From NCBI GenBank assembly GCA_023460175.1, contig JAEWRC010000006.1:1-20374 (forward strand): 20,374 bases of DNA, in the 5' to 3' direction. The notes below the pieces were generated by a model, which saw nothing but the letters and a program-made list of their open reading frames with translations, ran no database searches and was not told where the DNA came from. The position numbers were made by a program, and so were the translations under genes. This DNA is from Actinomycetes bacterium. GTDB taxonomy: Bacteria; Actinomycetota; Actinomycetes; Mycobacteriales; Mycobacteriaceae. Shown here piece by piece: positions 1-6,194 of the stretch (its first letter is position 1; every line of letters starts with the position of its first letter).

Positions 1-1
1 G

Positions 2-88
2 GCCCCGGTGGTGCCGCAGGTGCCCGAGAAGCCGCGGCTGCGCGACCGCATCCTCGACAAGATCCCGGGGCTCAACCGGTTCAACTGA
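2..88 (+). CDS. C-terminal end of an unidentified protein (partial)
   Basis: Only the last 28 codons are in the window. They read in one frame to a TGA at 86-88 and end in IPGLNRFN. All 28 sense codons end in G or C, which is strong evidence for real coding in this GC-rich genome. The tail is basic and proline rich with a DRILDK helix-like stretch. No family can be named from so little. Its stop region overlaps the 3' end of the convergent P450 gene by 8 bp. Confidence 0.6.
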   Translation, partial: APVVPQVPEKPRLRDRILDKIPGLNRFN

Positions 89-1328
89 CGCGGGTGCCGC
101 CGCGGTAGTCGACCTGCCAATGCTTGATGCCGTTGAGCCAGCCCGAGCGCAGCCGCTGCGGCTCGCCGAGCGGGGTCAGTTCCGGCATGTGGTCGGCGAT
201 CGCGTTGAACATCAGGTCGATGGTCATCCGCGCCAGGTTCGCCCCGATGCAGTAGTGCGCCCCGGTGCCGCCGAAGCCGACGTGCGGGTTGGGGTCGCGC
301 AGGATGTCGAAGGTGAACGGGTCGTCGAACACGTCCTCGTCGAAATTCGCTGAGCGATACGACATCACCACCCGCTGACCCTTGTTGATCGGCACCCCGG
401 ACAGCTCGTAGTCGGCCAGTGCGGTGCGCTGGAACGACGTCACCGGCGTGGCCCACCGCACGATCTCGTCCACCGCGGTCGGCGGGCGCTCGCGCCGGTA
501 GAGCTCCCACTGCTCGGGGTGTTCGGCGAAGGCGATCATGCCGTGGGTGATCGAGTTGCGGGTGGTCTCGTTGCCGGCGACGGCCAGCAGCACCATGAAG
601 AAACCGAACTCGTCGTCGGAGAGCTTGTGTCCCTCGACGTCGGCCTCGATCAGGGTGGTGACGATGTCCTCGCCCGGCTGCTCGGCGCGCAGCGCCGCCA
701 GCTGCATCGCATACATGATCAATTCCGTTGCCGCGCTGCGGTTGTCGTAGTGGGCGAACTCCGGGTCGTCGTCGCTGACCATCTGGTTCGACCAGTCGAA
801 CAGCTTCTTGCGGTCCTCGAGCGGCACCCCGATCAGTCCGGCGATCGCCTGCAGTGGCAGCTCGCAGGCGATGTCCTCGACGAAGTCGCCCGGGCCGTGC
901 TCGGCCGCGGCGCGAGCAATGTTCTGCGCGCGCTCGTCGAGGTCGGCCCGCAGCCGCTCCACCGCGCGCGGAGTGAACCCGCGAGAGATGATCTTGCGCA
1001 GGTGGGTGTGGTGCGGCGCGTCCATGTTCAACAGCACGAACTTGCCGGTCTCCAGCTGCTCTGCGGTGGAGCCCTTCGGGTAGCGGGGCAGCGCGGTCTT
1101 GGCCTCGCTGGAGAAGACGTCGCTGCGGATGGAGATCTCCTTGACGTCCTTGTGCTTGGTCACCACCCAGAAGCCGCCGTCGTCGAAGCCGCCGTCGCCG
1201 ACGGGTTGCTCGTTCCACCAGATCGGCGCGACGCGACGCAACTCGGCCAGCTCCTCGACCGGCAGACGCTCGCGGTTCAGGTCGGGATCGGTGAAGTCGA
1301 AACCGGGGGACAGGGTCGGTCCGGGCAT
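81..1328 (-). CDS. cyp125: Cytochrome P450, CYP125 family (steroid C26/27 hydroxylase type)
   Basis: This 415-residue P450 has all hallmarks: the I-helix AGNETT at 251-256, the ExxR pair E288/R291, and the haem loop FGGTGAHYC with ligand Cys360. Long stretches match what I recall of Mtb CYP125A1 (Rv3545c), for example the N-terminal PGFDFTDP, NMDAPHHT, SRGFTPRAV and RLRSGWLNGIKHWQVDY. CYP125 enzymes oxidise the terminal methyl of the cholesterol or cholestenone side chain using ferredoxin-supplied electrons. The ATG at 1328 was chosen because GAGGAG lies 8-9 nt upstream and the family N-terminus begins there; the open frame extends further but shows no family similarity. The usual cholesterol neighbours (fadA5, fadE28/29) are absent, so this is probably a second copy. 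A KstR-like motif lies 39 bp before the start. Confidence 0.93.
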   Translation of the reverse strand: MPGPTLSPGFDFTDPDLNRERLPVEELAELRRVAPIWWNEQPVGDGGFDDGGFWVVTKHKDVKEISIRSDVFSSEAKTALPRYPKGSTAEQLETGKFVLLNMDAPHHTHLRKIISRGFTPRAVERLRADLDERAQNIARAAAEHGPGDFVEDIACELPLQAIAGLIGVPLEDRKKLFDWSNQMVSDDDPEFAHYDNRSAATELIMYAMQLAALRAEQPGEDIVTTLIEADVEGHKLSDDEFGFFMVLLAVAGNETTRNSITHGMIAFAEHPEQWELYRRERPPTAVDEIVRWATPVTSFQRTALADYELSGVPINKGQRVVMSYRSANFDEDVFDDPFTFDILRDPNPHVGFGGTGAHYCIGANLARMTIDLMFNAIADHMPELTPLGEPQRLRSGWLNGIKHWQVDYRGGTRVS

Positions 1329-1366
1329 CCTGCTGGCTCCTCGCTGCGGTGAACTCGGAAAGGAAC

Positions 1367-1380
1367 TAGAACCTGTTCCT
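1367..1380. promoter_or_regulatory. KstR-like operator upstream of the CYP125 gene
   Basis: The 14 bases TAGAACCTGTTCCT fit the published mycobacterial KstR consensus TnnAACnnGTTnnA at every fixed position but the last. The site sits in a larger GGAAC...GTTCC context and lies 39 bp upstream of the P450 ATG, where a TetR-type repressor could block transcription. It shares GGAACnnGTTCTAGTT (read on the minus strand) with the perfect site before the flavoenzyme gene. Its function is inferred from the motif and its position. Confidence 0.6.
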
Positions 1381-1516
1381 ACACCGAATGCGGCGCCGCC
1401 TCGCCGGTTTTCCCGGCATTGGCTCACTCGTTCTGTGGAACCCGGTTCGCGGGTGGGGACGACGGCGGATACTGAGGCGGATGTAACAAATGGGACCCGC
1501 GGGGTGAACACCGAGT

Positions 1517-1900
1517 ATGCGCATTCGATCAGTCCTACTCGGCTCGCTGAGCGCAGCCGTCGCGATCACCCTTGCGCCCGTCGCGGGCGCCGACCCCGCG
1601 CCCCCGCCGCCGGATCCGGCGCCGGGCGCCGCCGATGGCGTCCCGCACCTGGCCAGTCCGGACAATCTGCCACCCGGCAGCACCAGCACCCCGCCGCCGG
1701 AGGGCCGCGGGCTCGGCTACCTGCGCGACCTCTGGCACGCGGTGCAGACCCAGGAGGTCAGCGGGGCCGACGCGCTGTTGCTGTTCACCCAGCGGCCGAT
1801 GAACCCCGACGCGAGTTCGCCGCGCGGATTGCCCGCCGGTCCGCAGTCAGCGCCACCATCATCGGCAGCGCCGCCTCCCGCAGTGCCGTCGGTGCCTTAG
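1517..1900 (+). CDS. Small secreted proline-rich protein, function unknown
   Basis: This protein of 127 residues begins with a clear Sec signal peptide: basic MRIR, a hydrophobic stretch to about residue 22, and a predicted cleavage at AGA|DP near residue 25. The mature chain is Pro/Ala rich at both ends around a central segment (about 50-85) containing GLGYLRDLWHAVQTQEV and LLLFTQRPM. That core is the only part that looks folded. It has no cysteines. Proteins of this type occur in mycobacteria as conserved exported hypotheticals, as far as I recall. The ATG at 1517 starts the signal peptide; no strong ribosome-binding site is visible. Its TAG stop shares the bases TTAG with the TAA stop of the convergent gene. 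Confidence 0.8.
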   Translation: MRIRSVLLGSLSAAVAITLAPVAGADPAPPPPDPAPGAADGVPHLASPDNLPPGSTSTPPPEGRGLGYLRDLWHAVQTQEVSGADALLLFTQRPMNPDASSPRGLPAGPQSAPPSSAAPPPAVPSVP

Positions 1901-2493
1901 CGCGTCGGCGCCGAACTCGTCGGAGTCGCAGTCGAAGTCGTCGTGGGAGTGGCGGTGACGGTCTTGGTCGTGTCCTCGGATTCCGCGGAGAAGCTCGGGG
2001 CCTCGTAGAACGCCCAGGTGTCGCCGTAAATCAGCTTGCCGCCCGAGGTCACGGTCAGCTCCTCGGGCGAGACGCGGTACCGGGAGCCCTCGCTGTTCGC
2101 GACGAAGGTGCCGTCACCGGTGGACTGGGCTTGGGTGGTCAGCATCGCGCCGTCGCTGATCCGCACGCCGCGGTACTCGTAGTCGCCGCTGGAGTCCGCA
2201 CACACCACCACCATCGACCGCTGGGTGCGACCCAGCGCGACGGCGCTCTGCCCCTCCTCGCACCGCGCCTTGGACCCGATGAAGCCCAGGTCGTCGGTGT
2301 CGGTGCCGGCGGTGCTGGTGGTCGAGTTCGGCGAGGTCGTCGTGGTGGTTGTCGTCGTGGTCGTGGGCGCCGCCACCGCGGTCGGCAGCGCTGGGTCGGC
2401 GCCGGGTTGTGTCGTCATCCCGGCGAACAGCACGACGATCGCCAGCAGCGCACCCGATCCGGTCAGCATCAACACCTTGCGACTGGACAACAC
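1897..2493 (-). CDS. Membrane-anchored protein with poly-threonine linker, function unknown
   Basis: I place the start at GTG 2493 because a perfect AGGAGG lies 6 nt upstream; the frame stays open further but without a ribosome-binding site. The resulting 198-residue protein has a short basic cytoplasmic tip (SSRK), one membrane segment at about 8-26, and a linker with ten consecutive threonines at 44-53. An outer domain follows at about 68-165, with two cysteines (78 and 98) that could pair. A second Thr/Ser-rich tail runs to the end. The topology suggests a surface-exposed, possibly glycosylated domain; Thr-rich linkers are typical O-mannosylation targets in actinobacteria, but that is inference. 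I do not recognise the folded domain. The gene diverges from the secreted protein at 2649. Confidence 0.8.
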   Translation of the reverse strand: MLSSRKVLMLTGSGALLAIVVLFAGMTTQPGADPALPTAVAAPTTTTTTTTTTSPNSTTSTAGTDTDDLGFIGSKARCEEGQSAVALGRTQRSMVVVCADSSGDYEYRGVRISDGAMLTTQAQSTGDGTFVANSEGSRYRVSPEELTVTSGGKLIYGDTWAFYEAPSFSAESEDTTKTVTATPTTTSTATPTSSAPTR

Positions 2494-2648
2494 CGGGGGC
2501 CTCCTGTGCCTCGTTGGACCGCGTGCGTCCAGCAAACCACCCTGAGCAGCAATTTCGGCGCTGCGACGACGGTGTTTCGCGCAGAAGTTCACCGATCGCG
2601 CCGCGGCAGCGGATAGGCTTCGCGAACGGGCCGACGGGAAGGCGGGAC

Positions 2649-3041
2649 ATGATTCGCGACGCAGCCGGCGCTGTTGCCGTCCTGGCCGCGGCGGGCGCCC
2701 TCGCGCTCGGCGGCGCGGGAGCGGCCGCGGCCGATCCCGAACACGCCTACGCCGACGTCCCCGGGATGGCCCACGACGTGCAGCTGAGCACCAAATGCCA
2801 CAGCTGGGAACGCTTCATCTTCGGCCGCGGCGTCGAGGGGCAGACGTATGCCTGCCACTACATCCCGAACCAGTGGCCGCCGGTCGACTCCGGCTTCTGG
2901 GTCTGGTCACCGCCGCTGTACGGCGTGCAGGAGATCGGGGCGCCGTGCCCGACCAACCGCGGCGCGGCCGCCCAATCCCCGGACGGCCTGCCGCTGGAGT
3001 GCGCCGGCGACTTGGGCTGGCAGCAGGACTTTTACGCCTAA
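2649..3041 (+). CDS. Small secreted Cys/Trp-containing protein, function unknown
   Basis: This 130-residue product begins with a signal peptide whose hydrophobic core runs from about 8 to 25, with predicted cleavage at AAAA|DP near residue 28. The mature part of about 102 residues has four cysteines (50, 69, 100, 118), enough for two disulphides, and five tryptophans, including WVWSPPLYG. This suggests a compact exported domain. A purine-rich GGGAAGGCGGG lies just before the ATG at 2649 and supports that start. No catalytic motif is visible. The stop is 10 bp from the end of the convergent flavoenzyme gene. I recognise it only as a mycobacterial-type exported hypothetical. Confidence 0.82.
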   Translation: MIRDAAGAVAVLAAAGALALGGAGAAAADPEHAYADVPGMAHDVQLSTKCHSWERFIFGRGVEGQTYACHYIPNQWPPVDSGFWVWSPPLYGVQEIGAPCPTNRGAAAQSPDGLPLECAGDLGWQQDFYA

Positions 3042-3051
3042 ACCCCTAAGC

Positions 3052-4179
3052 TCACCCGGCGTCGTTGAGCTCGTTGAGCGTCGCGGTCGCGTCCAGGTAT
3101 TCCTGCACCCAGCGTTCGATGACCGCGGAGGTCTTCTCCACCTTGCTGAACTGCCCGACGACCTGACCGACGGGGTTGAACGCCACGTCGACGCTCTCGT
3201 CGGGGTGCTTGTGGGTGGCGGCGACGGCCATCCCGGAAACCATGTACTGCAACGGCATTCCGAGCGGCTTCGGGTTCTCCGGGTTCTCCCAGGCCTCGGT
3301 CCACTCGTTGCGCAGCATCCGCGCCGGCTTGCCGGTGAACGACCGGCTGCGGACCGTGTCGCGGCTGGTGGCCTTCGCGTAGGCGGCCTGCTGCACCGGG
3401 GTGTTCTCGGCCTCCTCGACCATCAGCCACTGCGAACCGGTCCACGCGCCCTGGGTGCCCAGGGCCAGCGCCGCGGCGATCTGCTGACCGCTGCCGATGC
3501 CGCCGGCGGCCAGCACCGGCACCGGCGCGACCTCCTTGACCACCTCCGGCCACAGCACGATCGAGCCGACGTCGCCGCAGTGGCCGCCGGCCTCGCCGCC
3601 CTGGGCGATGATGATGTCGACGCCGGCGTCGGCGTGCTTGCGGGCTTGGCGCGCCGAACCGCACAGCGCCGCCACCACGCGACCCTCGTCGTGGATGTGC
3701 TTGATCATCTCGGCCGGCGGGGTGCCGAGCGCGTTGGCGATCATGGTGACCTTCGGATGCTGCAGGGCCACCTCGACCTGCGGGGTGGCGGTCGCCTCGG
3801 TCCAGCCCAGCAGCTGCAGGGCGTCGTCGTCGCTGTGCTCGACGGGCACGCCGTGATCGGACAGGATCTTCTTGGCGAAATCGATGTGCTCCTGGGGCAC
3901 CAGGTCATTGAGCGTCTTCTTGAGCACCTCGGGGTCCAGGTCGGTGGCGTCCATGCCCTCGTACTTGTTGGGGATCACGATGTCGACGCCGTAGGGATGG
4001 TCGCCGATGTTCTCGTCGATCCACTTCAGCTCGATCTCGAGCTGTTCGGGGGTGAATCCGACCGCGCCGAGCACGCCGAAGCCGCCGGCCTTGCTCACCG
4101 CCACCACGACGTCGCGGCAGTGGGTGAAGGCGAAGATCGGGAACTCGATGCCCAATTGGTCACAGAGGGGAGTGTGCAT
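3052..4179 (-). CDS. Nitronate monooxygenase / 2-nitropropane dioxygenase-like FMN enzyme (Rv1533-like)
   Basis: The 375-residue protein has the FMN-binding TIM-barrel pattern of the NMO/NPD superfamily. It has an N-terminal IEFPIFAFTH strand, SKAGGFGVLGA at 29-39, the QGGEAGGH block at 193-200, and the phosphate-binding AAGGIGSG at 224-231. The length and N-terminus fit what I recall of Mtb Rv1533, which is longer than IpdC (Rv3553). True nitronate oxidation is not assured: many members are flavin oxidoreductases acting on CoA thioesters or unsaturated acyl groups. An AGGAG precedes the ATG at 4179. A perfect KstR consensus site 44 bp upstream suggests a role linked to steroid breakdown. Confidence 0.88.
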   Translation of the reverse strand: MHTPLCDQLGIEFPIFAFTHCRDVVVAVSKAGGFGVLGAVGFTPEQLEIELKWIDENIGDHPYGVDIVIPNKYEGMDATDLDPEVLKKTLNDLVPQEHIDFAKKILSDHGVPVEHSDDDALQLLGWTEATATPQVEVALQHPKVTMIANALGTPPAEMIKHIHDEGRVVAALCGSARQARKHADAGVDIIIAQGGEAGGHCGDVGSIVLWPEVVKEVAPVPVLAAGGIGSGQQIAAALALGTQGAWTGSQWLMVEEAENTPVQQAAYAKATSRDTVRSRSFTGKPARMLRNEWTEAWENPENPKPLGMPLQYMVSGMAVAATHKHPDESVDVAFNPVGQVVGQFSKVEKTSAVIERWVQEYLDATATLNELNDAG

Positions 4180-4222
4180 AGTCGGCTCCTGGTGAGCGTG
4201 TGGCAGGGAAGCAGCGCAAGAC

Positions 4223-4236
4223 TGGAACGTGTTCTA
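4223..4236. promoter_or_regulatory. KstR operator (perfect consensus match) at the flavoenzyme promoter
   Basis: TGGAACGTGTTCTA matches TnnAACnnGTTnnA at all fixed positions. On the minus strand the site abuts a TAAACT -10-like hexamer (4241 down to 4236), so the expected transcription start falls inside the operator, which suits repression by a TetR-family protein released by a steroid-CoA ligand. No good -35 is visible, which is common in mycobacteria. The start codon of the regulated gene is at 4179. Confidence 0.75.
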
Positions 4237-4277
4237 GTTTATCGCAGTCGTCCCGCCGGGCACACGCCCCCGCCGAC

Positions 4278-5423
4278 TCAGCGCAGCGTCGCGAAGAAGG
4301 TCCGGACGTCGTCGACGAACAGTTCGGGCTGCTCGAGGGCGGCGAAGTGGCCGCCGCGCGGCATGGTCGTCCAGTGCGTGATGTTGTAGGACTGCTCGCA
4401 CCAGTTACGGGGCGACCGCAGGATCTCCTTGGGGAAGGCCGCCACCCCGGTCGGGATCTCGACCCGCTCGCCGCGGCCGAACCCGCGGTAGCTCTCCCAG
4501 TACAGCCGGGCCGAGGACGTCGCCGAGTTGGTCAGCCAATACATCATGACGTCGTCGAGCATCTCGTCGCGGCTGAGCACGTTCTCCGGATGCCCGGCGC
4601 AGTCGGTCCAGGCCCAGAACTTCTCCACGATCCAGGCCAGCTGCCCCACCGGGGAGTCGGCCAGGCCGTAGCCGAGTGTCTGGGGCCGGGTGGACTGTTG
4701 CTGGGCGTATCCGGTACCCCAACGGCGATGCTCGGCGGCTGCGGCCAGCGCTTGCTGTTCGGCTTCCGACCACGCTCCGGTCGGCTCCTTCGGCGGGCGT
4801 CCCAGCGGCATGTTGAGGTGAATCCCCATGCAGCCGCCGCGATTTCGGCCGATCTCACTGGTCACCGCGGCGCCCCAGTCCCCGCCCTGGGCGCCGTAGC
4901 GGTCGTAGCCGAGCCGCTGCATCAGGGTCTCCCAGGCGGCGGCGATCCGCTCCACGCCCCAGCCGGCGCTGTCGGGCTTACCGGAGAACCCGTAGCCGGG
5001 CAGCGACGGGCAGACCACGTGGAAGGCGTCCTCGGCGCGTCCGCCGTGCGCTGTCGGGTCGGTCAGCGGGCCGATCACCTTGTGGAACTCGACGACCGAG
5101 CCGGGCCAGCCGTGGGTGAGCAGCAGCGGCAGCGCCCCGTCGTGCGGCGACCGCTGATGCAGGAAATGGATGTCCAGGCCGTCGATTTCGGTGTGGAACT
5201 GCTCGATTTCGTTGAGCGCGGCCTCCCGGGCGCGCCAGTCGTAGTCGTGCTCCCAATAGCGCGCCAGCTCGCGGGTGTAGGACAGCGGGATGCCCTGACT
5301 CCAGTCCTCGACGCATTCGGCCTCCGGCCAGCGGGTGCGGGCCAGACGCTCGCGCAGGTCGACCAACTCCGCGTCGTCGACGGCGATCCGGAACGGGCGG
5401 ATGGGCGGTACGGCAGTGGTCAC
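4278..5423 (-). CDS. Epoxide hydrolase, microsomal-type (EHN domain plus alpha/beta hydrolase)
   Basis: This 381-residue protein starts with the epoxide-hydrolase N-terminal helical domain (about 6-115: FRIAVDDAELVDLRERLART and RWPE). An alpha/beta-hydrolase fold follows. Visible active-site elements are the oxyanion motif HGWPGS at 104-109, nucleophile Asp182 in GGDWGA, the probable acid Glu333 in PTGVAAFPKEI, base His359 in RGGHFAALE, and a candidate epoxide-activating tyrosine, Y308. The order and local sequence match mammalian microsomal EPHX1, so it should open epoxides to diols through an alkyl-enzyme ester. The substrate is unknown. It starts at GTG 5423 with GAAGGGAA upstream, and that ribosome-binding segment is tandemly duplicated. 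No KstR motif was seen before it. Confidence 0.92.
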   Translation of the reverse strand: MTTAVPPIRPFRIAVDDAELVDLRERLARTRWPEAECVEDWSQGIPLSYTRELARYWEHDYDWRAREAALNEIEQFHTEIDGLDIHFLHQRSPHDGALPLLLTHGWPGSVVEFHKVIGPLTDPTAHGGRAEDAFHVVCPSLPGYGFSGKPDSAGWGVERIAAAWETLMQRLGYDRYGAQGGDWGAAVTSEIGRNRGGCMGIHLNMPLGRPPKEPTGAWSEAEQQALAAAAEHRRWGTGYAQQQSTRPQTLGYGLADSPVGQLAWIVEKFWAWTDCAGHPENVLSRDEMLDDVMMYWLTNSATSSARLYWESYRGFGRGERVEIPTGVAAFPKEILRSPRNWCEQSYNITHWTTMPRGGHFAALEQPELFVDDVRTFFATLR

Positions 5424-5457
5424 GACATTCCCTTCGGGCCGACATTCCCTTCGGGTC
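5424..5457. repeat. 17-bp tandem duplication covering the epoxide hydrolase ribosome-binding site
   Basis: Two adjacent 17-bp units (5424-5440 and 5441-5457) share GACATTCCCTTCGGG and differ at one of the last two bases. A third start of the unit (GAC) follows. On the minus strand each unit carries a purine-rich GAAGGGAA and an ATG, so the hydrolase leader has two Shine-Dalgarno-like sites. In the gene-proximal copy ATG-TCG-TGA forms a two-codon frame whose stop overlaps the GTG start. Confidence 0.9.
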
Positions 5458-5529
5458 GACTTGGCGCCCGAGCCTACCGCCGGCCGTCTCCGCCAGCGCG
5501 CGGCCGCGATCCTGAACTATGGTTGCGTC

Positions 5530-6192
5530 ATGGCCGATCACGACATTGCCGCCGCACGTCGGGAGATCACCGACGCCATGCTGAGCGCGCTGGACCGCAG
5601 GCACGAGCTACTCGACGCGATCGTCGAGGCCGAGGACCGCGGCGCGGCCGTCGACGTCATCGCCGAGCTGCTGGGCACCTCGCGCCAGTCGGCCGAGGCG
5701 GTGCTCGGCCTGTCGTTCGAACTGCTGACCAAGAGCTCGCGCCGCAAGATCGCCGCCGAACTCGAGGATCTCAACTCGCAACTGAGCTTCACCGTCAGCG
5801 AGCGGCCCGCCGCCAGCGGTGAGACGTTGGCGTTGCGGCCCTTCGACACCGCTGCGGACCGCGACATCTTCGCCGCGCGCACCGAGGACACCCACACCGC
5901 CGGGGACGGCTCCGGGGCTCCGGCCCGCGATCTCGACGACGAGCTCAGCGCGGCCAAGACCCGGCTGTTCACCGAGGACGCCGCCTGGTTCGTCGCGGTC
6001 GAGGGGCCGCAGAAGGTGGGTCTGGTCTTCGGCGAGCTGGCCGGGGGTGAGGTCAACGTGCGGATCTGGATCCATCCCGAACACCGCAAGCGGGGCTACG
6101 GGACGGCGGCGCTGCGCAAGTGCCGCTCGGAGATGGCGGCCTACTTCCCGGCGGTCCCGATGGTGGTCCGCGCGCCCGGGGCGACGCCGTAG
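5530..6192 (+). CDS. GNAT-family acetyltransferase with a GyrA-like N-terminal helical domain
   Basis: The 220-residue protein has two parts. Residues about 12-87 are helical and resemble the end of the GyrA breakage-reunion domain. The pattern ALDRRHELLDAIVEAEDRG, ELLGTSRQSAEAVLGLSF, RRKIAAELEDLNSQL follows GyrA's ALDxxDxVI...LSxxQAxAILDMQLRRL...RxKIxxELxxL. Residues about 98-215 look like a GNAT fold, with acetyl-CoA motif A as RKRGYGTA at 186-193 preceded by VRIWIHPEHR. The acceptor substrate is unknown. The ATG at 5530 is the first plausible start; it lacks a clear ribosome-binding site, so a short or leaderless message is possible. Its stop is 2 nt before the cinA start, indicating co-transcription. 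Confidence 0.82.
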   Translation: MADHDIAAARREITDAMLSALDRRHELLDAIVEAEDRGAAVDVIAELLGTSRQSAEAVLGLSFELLTKSSRRKIAAELEDLNSQLSFTVSERPAASGETLALRPFDTAADRDIFAARTEDTHTAGDGSGAPARDLDDELSAAKTRLFTEDAAWFVAVEGPQKVGLVFGELAGGEVNVRIWIHPEHRKRGYGTAALRKCRSEMAAYFPAVPMVVRAPGATP

Positions 6193-6194
6193 CC

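Noticed and set aside
1329..1511. 61-residue N-terminal extension of the CYP125 protein
   Set aside because: The extension has no CYP125 similarity, crosses the KstR-like site, and a GAGGAG-preceded ATG lies at the expected place.
1367..4236. LexA/SOS box reading of the GAAC...GTTC sites
   Set aside because: The mycobacterial SOS box has four bases between GAAC and GTTC; these sites have two, as in KstR. The KstR2 motif (ACAAG/CTTGT type) also does not fit.
2848..4389. Open frame of about 510 codons on the + strand
   Set aside because: It overlaps the secreted-protein gene in another frame and is antisense to the flavoenzyme; it has no family signal.
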